Below, piece by piece: positions 47,501 to 56,008 of a stretch of 64,000 nt of DNA. The translations under genes were made by a program, and so were the position numbers. Position 1 is the first letter of the stretch. Every line of letters starts with the position of its first letter. Source of the DNA: Gordius sp. MW1 (Eukaryota > Nematomorpha > Gordioida > Gordea > Gordiidae). The notes under the pieces are model-generated. The model had not been told where the DNA came from. It made no database searches and saw only the letters and a program-made list of their open reading frames with translations. The stretch spans positions 18,560,221 through 18,624,220 of the forward strand of contig OZ038527.1 of NCBI GenBank assembly GCA_964036665.1, in the 5' to 3' direction.

Positions 47501-50500
47501 CCCCAAATTTAGGGTAAGTATTTTTCATAGGTTTTGTAAAAATTAATAACATAACAAATTCATTATTGATTCTAGAAATGTATCTTATTATTTTCTACGC
47601 GGTTTTAAATAAATCTTATTAGAAAGGAGCTAATAAATTATATGTGCCGTATTGTAACGAGTTACTAAAAAAATGGCATTAGAATTAATTTGAATGGGTA
47701 ATTTAAAGTCTTATTTGTAAAACTCTGCCATGCATTTTTTCACATTTTTGATGATAACATACAGTTAAGGTTTACCTAATTTTATTTTAGTTTTGCTGTT
47801 GCTTTTTAAAATAAAATACTCGGTTTCTGAAGAGAGAGATCGGGAATTTTGGTCATTTCTGGTTAAATTTTTTCAAATAATAATTAGTTAAGTCGGGTTC
47901 GGTTAGAAAGTAAAAAAATTTAGGTCGGGTTTGGGTTGAAAAGAATCGACTTTGGAAGATCTAATTTAAACATTAAAATAATTTTCGAACCACAAAGCCT
48001 AATTTGTCCGAATAAACTAACAATTTGAATAAACTATAGATTACTTCTGAAATACCAATATTTTACATATTAGGGTTTTTAGTTTCGTAAAGTATGGTGG
48101 GACATAAAAATCTATCGTTGCATATGCAAGGTTTATAATATCAGATCTTTATATGGTGAGCTCTCCTTCAATTAGTTTGAAAGATCTCTTTTACGGACAA
48201 AAATAAATCTTTTTTTTCAAAGTTTAATATATGTTCATACTCAAATTATAACCGAAACTTCAATTTATTTTAGATTTGGCACCCTACACACCATACGATA
48301 TACGAGTCAAAGCTATGAACAGTTTAGGGGCTGGAAGAGGCCCTGCCTTAATAGTGGCCGGATATTCGGGGGAAGACAGTACACCAAATTTATATACTTT
48401 ATTAAAATTTTGAAAAGTATATAATTTTCTAAGCGAGGCTTTTAATCATTGTTTCCGTTTTTTTTAGTACCAACGGCAAAACCGACTAATCTAAGGTTGG
48501 AACAGGTTATCGATGGCAACAGAGCTACTATTGCTTGGGATCCTGTCCCGCTCGAAGGCATGAAAGGCCCATTAGTTGGCTACAAGGTCTCTTTAGCAAT
48601 ATTAACACAAAAAATTGCAAAGTTTGAGGCATTTATTTTTTCTAATCTTAGTGATCTTGACCCCTGAATAATTTATAATTTAATTTAAAATACAAGAATA
48701 TGATTGAAATATAATTAGAGATTGTCAAAAAAGTTCTTTGTCAAACTGAATGTTAAAATTTATAATTATAAGTGCCTTTAAGGACCAGCACTAAATTTTA
48801 AATTCAAGTTTTTTATGCCCCATTTATCGGGATGTAAATTTTGATGTAAGGTTCGAATATATAACGACGTCGATGGTTTGGAAAACGTTACAGAAATCAA
48901 AGTTCCCATGAATATACCCCGTGCGACCATAGATAAATTGCGCCCAATGTCAGAAAATAGAGTAACTATTGCCGCTTCCAATAACAAGTTTGATGGACCC
49001 GCAAGCGATGAATTACTCATATCTACACCAGAAGCTGGTTAAATTTTAATAAATTTTTTGTCCTTCCATGGTTATTTATCTATCGAAATCGATTATTTTA
49101 AATTTTATATTACAAATGACCGCTACTTAAATTGACTTTTAGTTCCCGGCAAGCCTACGCAATTACAAGGCATACCTCTGGGTATTAATACGGCCAGGGT
49201 TGTGTGGAAAGCACCAAAAAATCCGAATGGAAAAATTCTTGGTTACCGAATAATGCAATTTCCAAGTACACATCTCATGTTTTTATTTCCCGTTTGATAA
49301 AAAGTTTTCATTTATCATATTTTATCCAATTTTAATTTTTAAATCTAAGTCGACGAAAGTAACAATCCATTGGCCCCCGAGCGCGAAGCAGAAGCCATAC
49401 GCGACCCTAACCAAAATGAAGCCTTCATGATTAGTAAGCCAAAATTTATACATTTTAATATAATTTATCGTCTTTATTATTTTTGACATTAATACTATGT
49501 AATGACGAGTATTTCGTATTTATTCAACATTTCCAATCAGTAAATATTGATCAATGATTGGCAGATTATTTATATCATTCACTAATACATAGTATGATTT
49601 TAAAATGTTAGATTTAACACCTGGAACACGATATAACGTCTCTGTGCGGGCTGCAACGGCTGCAGGTTATGGAGACCCCGCCAGTGTTGTCATGGCAACA
49701 ACCCGCGAGGGCGGTAATATTTCAATATTCTAATATGTTCTTTACAAATTAAAGAAAAATTTATTCAATAATATAGCACACTACCTAAGTAGATTGGGTG
49801 TAGGCTTCTAAAACATTTTATAAAACAGTAATAAATGTATAAAGTTATTAAACGAAATTAATGGATAATTTATGTCATATTTTTAAAACGTTTTTATTAT
49901 TTATATTTAGTCCCGGATAAGCCCGAATTCGAGGTTCACGTCATGGATGGGGGATTCAATGTTTCTCAAAAGGCAACAGCCAACCCCGGAGCATTCTTTT
50001 ACGTCATTTACAAAAAAGAAGGTATGAAATCTTAATTCCATTAAATTGTTCTTATTATAACAGTATTCTTATCAAAATGCTATTTTGACGCTTTAAAATG
50101 TTTTAAAAATTCCTTATTGGCTTAAAAATTTGCACATCCTCTATAAATGAACGCTGACAGAGCAAATATTGAATTGTGAAATTATAAATATGAAAATTTT
50201 AGTATATTCTGCGATAAACTTTAAATTATTTTGGTTTAAACCACGTTTCATTATTAGTTGCCATTTAAACATGATATAGGGGAGACCCTCGGGCTAGAAT
50301 AACCATAAATTGTTAAATGTGCGATTAAAAAAACTAAATATTGTTTTTTTTGTTGGAATGTCTTTTTAAGGTCATTTTTTACATTGACAAAATTTGAGGA
50401 AAAATCCATTAGTTTTTTATTAATTATTGTTAAAAAAACAAGAATCTTAAAAATTTCCCACCATTTTGGCAATCATATATGTCAATTTATTATTGTAAAT

Positions 50501-52353
50501 TGGTATAATATAATTTATTAAAATATAGGCGGAGAATGGGTTGCTACTACCATGGTTCCTGCTTTGAACTGGAAACTGATCAAGAATGTCAGCGAAAACA
50601 CGAATTACGAAATTAAAGTGATCGCCGTCAATGAAAATGATTCCGCTACAAGTGATTCACAAACCGTCATGCTACCCCTTGAAAGTAAAAAAAATGAAAA
50701 TGAATTATTAATTCCTACGAAATTTGTGGATTAGCAATTTATAACAATTGCACTAACCAAATAACGACTTACATCGAGTTTTATATGTTTCTGTAATAAC
50801 CAAAGTTAAAAAGGGATTAGATTTTATTATTATTCATTATCATTAAATGGGATTTTCAATCTTACCTTAAATCTCCGTTTAGTATTCATTTATCCTTTAT
50901 TTAAATATACGATGCCCAAGAATCGGCGAATAAGATAATAGTCGAAAGAATCTTAATTTTTATAAGAACAAAGAGAAAGATGTATATCAAGCGCGGATTG
51001 ACATCATATATTAATATGAACAAAAGAATCCCATAAAGAAAAGAAACGCGTTTGTATTACTACGCGTAAATAATGATGGGAATACTCGCTGTGTATCATG
51101 TGATGTATTCCTACACGTAAATAAATCGCGTAGAGAACGATGGGGAGAGAGGGACTAACACGCACGTAAATAAATCTATATCAAAATTAGTACACAGATG
51201 TTACACGGGGTTTGTGTGTGTGTGTGAGTTCACAGAATAAATGCCCCGTACGCTCCTTCAATCATAATTGCCTTGCCAGCGCAGCTGGTCTTACTATGCG
51301 TAATTAATCGTGGAGATGAGGGTGGGGTAAGGAAATACTCGTGTAGTAAGCAACTACAACAGTTTCTAAATTATTATTAATAAGGTAAATTCAGAATGAA
51401 ACTTTAACCTGGTATAACAAATAAAATATGGTGTGAATTTAATTGATCCATTTATCTGTCTTAATCTTATTGATTGCTTATTAATTGATTATTTACAGGG
51501 GCTCCAAATAGACCCACTGACGTAGTGTTGGAAAGGTGCGATCCTAAAGAAACTAGAATATCTTGGGATATAAAACCTATAGAACATGCACCCACGACAC
51601 ACTTTGTCATCGAACATGAGGACAATCGCAACGGAGAATGGAAGGTTTTAGAAGGTTTGTCATTCATTTTTAATAACAAATCTCAAGGCTTATTTAAAAC
51701 TTTCAGATAATGTTTTGTCTAGAAGTTTATTTGAACTATTAACAACCCATCAAGCCATGGGCGTAACCAGGGGGAGGCACGGAGGGGCGACTGTCCCCTT
51801 TAAATCCAAAAATTCTTCGAATTTTATTATAATTATGGCCAAAATTTCAAAAAATTATAATTTTGCCCCTCCCTAAATCATTATTGCCCCCTCTAATTTC
51901 AATGCTTACTACGCCCATGCATCAAGCGTAACTCACTTTTTTTTAAATACATAATAAGTGTTAATATTTTTGATGGTATATTGCGGACCAAATTCCATTA
52001 AACTCGACATAGAAATACTTATAAATATTATTAATGCACATTTTGTGTAATGTGCAATAACAGATAAAGTGCCTGGCGACAAAGACGAGTTCACAATAAC
52101 CGATTTGGCTGAGGGTGTACACAAATTCAGAGTCATAGCAGGCAATAGGAATGGCGCTAGTGGAGCGAGTGATGCTACGGAGGAGTGTGAGATAATTAAA
52201 CATCCCCAGGAAGGGGACGAGGGTGAACATGAAGGACACGGTGGAGATGAGGCTAAAGTCGCTGGAAAATCGAGTGCTATTCAATTGAACGCTAGATTTA
52301 GTCAATTGTGTTTGGTATTATGCATTTTGACCGCCGTCATTTTCGTTCGTTAA
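38374..52353 (+). CDS. Nrg-like: FN3-only, probably GPI-anchored neuroglian/L1CAM-like cell-surface protein (14 coding exons)
   Basis: The coding exons are 38374-38566, 43228-43428, 44955-45169, 46146-46272, 48274-48378, 48468-48586, 48851-49037, 49143-49265, 49350-49433, 49612-49713, 49911-50021, 50529-50684, 51499-51654 and 52064-52353. Every junction is GT/AG, the phases match, and the total of 2169 bp gives 722 residues. Residues 49-60 are a hydrophobic signal core, with likely cleavage near residue 67. Six FN3 domains follow at about 84-179, 180-280, 281-382, 383-485, 486-574 and 575-670. FN1 to FN4 read like Drosophila neuroglian FN3 repeats: SGED ends FN2, FN3 has N(N/G)KFDGPAS, and FN4 has PNGKxxGY. 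At least eight N-glycosylation sequons point to an extracellular protein. Residues 671-692 are an acidic Gly/His linker, and residues 707-722 form a hydrophobic end without a cytoplasmic tail, as in GPI signals. The expected role is adhesion at neural or epithelial membranes (inference). Ig domains, a transmembrane helix and the FIGQY ankyrin motif of neuroglian are absent. Confidence 0.85.
39246..39355. mobile_element. Truncated CATGGGCGTAGCCAG-family MITE in intron 1
   Basis: Contains CGACCGTAGCCAGTTTTGG and AGAGGGGGGCAATAATG, then the AAATTTTAGCCATAATTT interior. The opposite end is missing. Confidence 0.6.
40500..40682. mobile_element. CATGGGCGTAGCCAG-family MITE in intron 1
   Basis: CATGGGCGTAGCCAGC opens the element and CCTACGCCCATG closes it. 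The flank ataagcat on the left and ataagaagcat on the right are an imperfect duplication. Confidence 0.7.
43228..43428 (+). CDS. Nrg-like: Exon 2: mature N-terminus and first half of FN3 domain 1
   Basis: Residues 65-131. The exon opens in phase 1 after attttag and closes in phase 1 at gtaatg. It holds a Pro/Glu-rich mature N-terminus, then the A to C strands of FN3-1 with the core Trp103. Cys94 is the first of a Cys pair also seen in neuroglian FN3-1. The preceding 4.66-kb intron shows no Ig-domain exon. Confidence 0.85.
43602..43873. mobile_element. PIF/Harbinger-like MITE in intron 2
   Basis: Ends GGGCCCGTCTTAATA and TATTAAGACGCACCC are flanked by TTA (43599-43601, 43874-43876). Subterminal GATTCAA...GGCGCC resembles the copy at 25566-25835 read from its other end. 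Confidence 0.72.
44955..45169 (+). CDS. Nrg-like: Exon 3: second half of FN3-1 and start of FN3-2
   Basis: Residues 132-203, from acceptor gatacag to donor gtaaac, ending in phase 0. It contains the FN3 tyrosine-corner motif LRPGSNY (145-151), the sequons NYT and NET, and Cys174, the partner of Cys94. The linker ADVPDHHPLNVVGKGTE matches the FN1/FN2 linker of neuroglian (DVPxxxPxNVVGxGTE). FN3-1 and FN3-2 share this exon, whereas the later domain borders coincide with introns. Confidence 0.88.
45243..45373. mobile_element. CATGGGCGTAGCCAG-family MITE in intron 3
   Basis: ATGGGCGCAGCCAGCATCGG to CCGGCTACGCCCAT, with a GGGGGGCAATAATG interior and long C run. No clear target duplication was seen. 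Confidence 0.7.
45779..45936. mobile_element. CATGGGCGTAGCCAG-family MITE in intron 3
   Basis: AGGGCGTAGTTAGGGGGAGG to GCTGGCTGCGCCCATG. The flanks (taaaatca / ttacaatca) are similar but shifted, suggesting a decayed duplication. Confidence 0.65.
46146..46272 (+). CDS. Nrg-like: Exon 4: middle of FN3 domain 2
   Basis: Residues 204-245, from phase 0 acceptor ttactccag to phase 1 donor gtttaa. It carries HNGPGFYYQVEYK, which corresponds to the C strand of neuroglian FN3-2 (HNAPNFHYYVSWK), and the sequon NAS. The gtttaa donor is weak by consensus, but the reading frame joins perfectly to exon 5. Confidence 0.85.
46273..48273 (+). other. Intron 4 (2.0 kb)
   Basis: AT-rich with no recognised element. 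A stretch with GCTTAGTGGTAAGG (47389) and TTTAAATCCCC (47493) faintly recalls tRNA-derived boxes, but the spacing is too long for a tRNA. Confidence 0.4.
48274..48378 (+). CDS. Nrg-like: Exon 5: end of FN3 domain 2
   Basis: Residues 246-280. It begins after ttattttag and ends at gtacac in phase 1. The tyrosine corner is LAPYTPY, followed by IRVKAMNSLGAGRG. The domain closes with VAGYSGED, the same VxGYSGED that ends FN3-2 of neuroglian. A 2.0-kb intron precedes it and an 89-bp intron follows. Confidence 0.88.
48468..48586 (+). CDS. Nrg-like: Exon 6: first half of FN3 domain 3
   Basis: Residues 281-320, phase 1 to phase 0. It contains KPTNLRLEQV and the core Trp304 in IAWDPVPLEGMKGPLVGYK. This matches the neuroglian FN3-3 pattern (APTNFTMRQI ... 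WTPVSEESVRGHFKGYK). The donor is gtctct. Confidence 0.88.
48851..49037 (+). CDS. Nrg-like: Exon 7: second half of FN3 domain 3
   Basis: Residues 321-382. The acceptor is gatgtaag and the donor gttaaa, phase 1. It carries VRIYNDVDG, the sequon NVT, then NNKFDGPASDELLISTPE, equivalent to the NGRFNGPPSAVIDFDTPE end of neuroglian FN3-3. The usual tyrosine-corner Tyr is Arg here (LRPMSENR). Confidence 0.87.
49143..49265 (+). CDS. Nrg-like: Exon 8: first half of FN3 domain 4
   Basis: Residues 383-423, phase 1 to phase 1. It begins VPGKPTQLQGIPLGINTARVV, has the core Trp404, and then KNPNGKILGYRI. This parallels neuroglian FN3-4 (VPSPVQGLDAYPLGSS ... WKKPLYPNGKLTGYKI). The donor is gtacac. Confidence 0.87.
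49350..49433 (+). CDS. Nrg-like: Exon 9: central part of FN3 domain 4
   Basis: Residues 424-451, phase 1 to phase 1 (acceptor atctaag, donor gtaagc). It is charged, with APEREAEAIRDPNQNEAFMI. It sits where neuroglian has ERREYDPHITDPRVTRMKM. This 84-bp exon is too short for a standalone ORF call and is recognised from the frame-consistent joins on both sides. Confidence 0.82.
49612..49713 (+). CDS. Nrg-like: Exon 10: end of FN3 domain 4
   Basis: Residues 452-485, phase 1 to phase 1. It contains the tyrosine corner LTPGTRY, the sequon NVS and the end ATTREG. The following domain starts with the next exon, so the FN3-4/FN3-5 border coincides with a phase 1 intron. Confidence 0.85.
49911..50021 (+). 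CDS. Nrg-like: Exon 11: first half of degenerate FN3 domain 5
   Basis: Residues 486-522, phase 1 to phase 1 (acceptor tatatttag, donor gtatga). It starts VPDKPEFEV like a normal FN3 A strand. The B strand lacks the hallmark Trp and reads FNVSQKATANPGAFFYVIYKK. The PGxxFYVxYKK part still matches the C strand of neuroglian FN3-5 (HPGTHFFTMHR). The domain is therefore shortened around the B strand. Confidence 0.82.
50277..50480. mobile_element. One-ended piece of the GGGGAGACC element in intron 11
   Basis: Starts TAGGGGAGACC and CTCGGGCTAG, then reads like the reverse of the 19500-19690 end of the nested element (GTTGGAATGT, AAAAACTAA blocks). No second end was seen. Confidence 0.5.
50529..50684 (+). 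CDS. Nrg-like: Exon 12: second half of FN3 domain 5
   Basis: Residues 523-574, phase 1 to phase 1 (acceptor aaatatag, donor gtaaaa). It carries GEWVATTM, a NVSENTNYEIKVIAVNENDS stretch with sequons NVS and NDS, and a TSDSQTV strand. This fits the E to G strands of an FN3 domain, comparable to neuroglian YEFRVVSVDG ... ESATQEI. Confidence 0.83.
51499..51654 (+). CDS. Nrg-like: Exon 13: first half of FN3 domain 6
   Basis: Residues 575-626, phase 1 to phase 1 (acceptor atttacag, donor gtttgt). It contains APNRPTDVVLERC, the core Trp597 in RISWD, and HAPTTHFVIEHED. The latter resembles neuroglian FN3-1 (RAPILHFTIQFN) more than FN3-5. Cys588 pairs by position with Cys668 in the next exon. Confidence 0.85.
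51756..51919. mobile_element. CATGGGCGTAGCCAG-family MITE in intron 13
   Basis: CATGGGCGTAACCAGG to CTTACTACGCCCATG, with a perfect 8-bp duplication catcaagc (51748-51755, 51920-51927). It occupies 40 percent of the 409-bp intron. Confidence 0.88.
52064..52353 (+). CDS. Nrg-like: Exon 14: end of FN3 domain 6, acidic linker, GPI-type C-terminus and stop
   Basis: Residues 627-722. It finishes FN3-6 (TITDLAEGVHKFRVIAGNRN, then Cys668). Next is a Glu/Gly/His linker, KHPQEGDEGEHEGHGGDE. A small-residue site (GKSSA, 695-698) lies about ten residues before the hydrophobic tail LCLVLCILTAVIF, which ends in Arg and a TAA stop at 52351-52353. Small omega-site residues, a short spacer and a terminal hydrophobic run are the hallmarks of a GPI-attachment signal. 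A C-terminal transmembrane anchor with a one-residue cytoplasmic end is the alternative. Confidence 0.85.
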
Positions 52354-54137
52354 CCGAACGATCAATTCGCCTCAACGGCAATTAGTTCAATTGAGTCAGG
52401 ATACATCTTCTAACTATACAATTTATCAACAACTATAAACGGAAACTTTGTTACGCAATCATTTTTTCTTATCGAATAATCCATCTTAATAACCTCTAAA
52501 TTGCAGTTGCCTCATACTTTGGATTAACGTCGCAGTTTATAATTACGACATGATTATGACCTTTAAAATGCATCTAAACAATCAATTAATTTCCTCCCCA
52601 ATTCCAACTTTATATGCAATATGTGCCTTAGCGCGATATAAACGTTTTTTTCAAGACTTCAGATATTTTCCTTATTTTGTTAATAGTTGGTAAGGAAATT
52701 GTGTTCGTGTGTTATTTTACTATTTGACTTTGTAAATTTATCAATTATACATATCATTGTCATTATTTTTTATGAAATACCCATTTCAATCGTGCGCATT
52801 TTTACTCGATTATAGAGTGTTGAATTATAAATTTCGTTAAAATTAAAATCCTACCCCTCCCATCCCCTAATTTCGTTTTACCATGTAACCTCCTATCTTT
52901 AAAATAATATAATTTATATTAACTTTACATACGACCAGTGTACGATGTGTAAAGAAATGACACTTTATTACTTGGAAAAACTATTTGATCGTATATAGTT
53001 ATTACATTTTATTTAGAAGATCTAATTTATTTTGGAAACTTTTATGAAATCATTTGAGTAGGCTCGGCTGGCAGGCGGTCGCGGATGAGCTAAATTTTAA
53101 TAGATCGGGCTCAGGCGAGCAGGAAAATTTAAAAAGGGGCTCGGACAAGCTCACAATTTTTTTAACATTAATTATAAATCCGCCATTAATATAAAATTGA
53201 TGGCTCTTAATCATTTTGTTAGTTTTTTGAGTAAAGGCACAATAGATGGTCAGAGATTCTTAAATCATAATCGCCATGCAAAATTGATGGTGAAAAATTA
53301 AATATCTTATTCCTGATTCTATGCATTACATATATTGGGGTCTGTTAGCAATAAACTTTTAAGACTTGTGAGCTCTTGTTAGATAAAAAAAATTCCGCAT
53401 ATACCTACATTCATTTAATAAATTAGAACCGGAGAAAACTAAAAAAGAGAGTCTTTTAAAAATTGAGATATTCAACAAATTAAACTTTTGAAATTACGAT
53501 TTAAAAAATTCAAAATAATGTTTGTAACGGATTAAGACGCTCCATTTTTCATTTTAAAATATTCTTTATGTAAAACTATTATGTTTGTACCAATTTTTTT
53601 TAATTATTTAAAAACATGTAAGGCCTACATTGCCTGTTGATGTTATAATCCAGTGGCGGTTTTAAGAAAAATGCGAGATTTTTATTTCTAAATCTTATTA
53701 CCAACAAATAAACTTATAATAAGTTAAAAAATTTATTTGGGGAGGGGCACAGGGTTTGGGGCTAGAATCTTGCCTCTGGTGGGGGCGGAGAAACTTTAAC
53801 TAACGGTTACCCTAACCACTATCTTTTGAATAACACATGGTGCTAATTTAAAAACATTTTTAAAAAAAGCTGGTTTATAGTCTTGACGCCCAGAATGGCA
53901 AAATTACCTAATTTACGTTTTCTATGGAGGGTTGGACTAATTAATTCAATATCCAGTTTTAGTAACTCCGGTGAACTAATATTATTAAAAAATGGTACTT
54001 TAACTGACAACTGTCTAGTAGTAGTACGCCTTAAGTTTTAAATAATTATAAATAATAATTCTCATTTCAAGGTAAATTGATCGATTTTGACACAACCAAC
54101 TTTATTTTTTAAGTTTATTTGTTAAAAATTCGTTGAC
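52354..54137 (+). other. 3' flank of the FN3 gene and unannotated AT-rich DNA
   Basis: The first AATAAA after the stop codon is at 53350-53355, which would give a 3' UTR of about 1 kb (inference). Non-canonical signals nearer the stop are possible. No transmembrane-plus-cytoplasmic exon (for example one with FIGQY) is visible here, so an alternative transmembrane isoform is not supported. A GC-richer G/C-alternating stretch at about 53060-53160 looks like a repeat fragment of unknown type. Confidence 0.4.
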
Positions 54138-54140
54138 AGT

Positions 54141-55806
54141 ATAACTCGGGCCTTCGGCCCTCGTGAAGGGGGAGGGGGGAAAGGAAGAGGGGAAGGGAAG
54201 GGCGAACTCTTCTATACTCTGTATAAAAGTAGCATATTTGCTATGCAATATAGGGGCGAGAAAGGTGGGAAGGGGCGAATGCCTATAGGGGGGTATTAAA
54301 TGCAAAATGATTAGTTAATTATTTATACAAATATTTTGCACTCTCCGGGATTCGAACCCACATTAATAGAGGCATAGGCTTTTGTAGGGGCACAGGGAAC
54401 CATATAAGTAGAGGTATAGGCCCTGGTAGGGGAGGGCATAGGGTAATTATCGATATTAACCAATTCAAAAGCGAAAATTAAAATTTCGATCACAATTGGC
54501 TAATGGTCATTTTTTCATTGCTAAGTAGCAATTATCAGAATTTAAAAATTAGGTTTTTAATTTTATCATAAATCACCAATTAATGTAGTTTGAAAAAAAA
54601 TATATACCTACAAAAACACAGGTATTGTAAGGACATGTCAAAATATTTACAGGTGCTAAATTAAAACTTTTTCAACCACATTTTGGCCAAAGGTCATTTT
54701 TTTGCATTGGTCAGCAGACAGCGGACAGTCTATAAATATATAAGAGTCAAAAAAACGAAAAAAAACTTCGTTTCACAGTTTGGCCAATGGTCATTTTTTC
54801 ATTGGTCAGCAGCCAGGATACGGTAAAAGTGGATATAAATTCATAAGAGTCAAAAAAAACGAAAAAAAATTTTCGATTCACATTTTGGCCAATGGTCATT
54901 TTTTTTCATTGGTCAGCAGCCAGGACACGGTAAAAGTGGATATAAATTCATAAGAGTCAAAAAAAACGAAAAAAAAAATTTCGATTTACATTTTGGCTAG
55001 TGGTCATTTTTTCCATTGGTCAGCAGCCAACGGACGGCCAAAAAGCCATATTATCAATGGTATTAACAAGAAAAATCATAATAGTAAAAAAAAAACGAAA
55101 AAAATAATTGCGATTCACATTTTGGCCAATGGTCATTTCATTGGTCAGCAGCCAACGGACGGCAAAAAAGTCTTATTATCAATGGTATTAACAAGAACAA
55201 TATATTAATTTAAACAAAAAAAATAAAAAAAAATTTGGCCTCTCCGGGATTCTAACCCACGTCAGGAGAGGCATAGGCTTTTGTAGGGGGGGGGGCACAG
55301 GGACTTATATCAGTAGAGGCATAGGCTCTGCTAGGGGAGGGCATAGGGTAATTGTCAATGTTAGCCAGAAAAAACGAAAAAAATAATTTCGATTCACAAT
55401 TTGGCCAATAGTCATTTTTTCCATCGGTCAGCAGCCAGCGGACGGCCAAAAAGTCATAATAGCAATGGTAGTAACAGGAACAATCATAATAGTCAAAAAA
55501 AACGAAAAAAAAAGTTGGATTCACATTTTGGCCAATGGTCATTTTTTTCATTGGTCAGCACCCAACGGACGGCTAAAAGTCTTATTATCAATGGTAGTAA
55601 CAAGAACAATCATAAGAGTCAAAAAAAACCCGGGATTCGAACCCAAAAACTAGTCAAATTAATAATATCAATTAATAATAAAAGTAAACAGCGTCATTCG
55701 GTGCAAGACATTTCGGTGCAAGACAAGACATTCGGTGCAAGACACCGAAGAGCGCGACAAGACATCGGAAAATGGAAAGTGAGCCTATAAATTGCATAGC
55801 AATTAA
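54141..55806 (-). mobile_element. Hairpin/minisatellite element, copy 2 (reverse)
   Basis: Read on the minus strand it begins TTAATTGCTATGCAATTTAT at about 55806, has a minisatellite (about 55640-54480), and ends in the hairpin CGAGGGCCGAAGGCCCGAG at about 54144-54162. It lacks the (GTCC)n tract. Near the end are two copies of a block with CCGGGATTCGAACCC-like text (54347, 55242) and GCATAGGGTAATT. Confidence 0.6.
54480..55640 (-). repeat. Minisatellite array in element copy 2
   Basis: Units carry TTGGCCAATGGTCATTTTTT and CATTGGTCAGCAGCCA. Type B units (GGTAAAAGTGGATATAAATT) lie at 54830-54960 and type A units (GGACGGCCAAAAAG) at 55030-55600. Confidence 0.85.
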
Positions 55807-56008
55807 TACATGAAATATAAAGACAAAATGCGTCAAAATAATAAACTATTCTGATATAGCATTGAGGATCTTCCAAAATTGGCCAAGAATCCGTGAACGA
55901 TTTATAGTTGTACTTGGCTATCTATCTATAAGAATACCAAGTCTTTGTTTCAGTAAAAAGGAGACCGAATGTTTAGACGGAAGAGAACGTCTTCCTACCT
56001 CTTAAAAG

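Noticed and set aside
47370-47520. tRNA gene or tRNA-derived SINE (GCTTAGTGGTAAGG ... TTTAAATCCCC)
   Set aside because: The box spacing is about 100 bp, there is no cloverleaf pairing, and no second copy was found.
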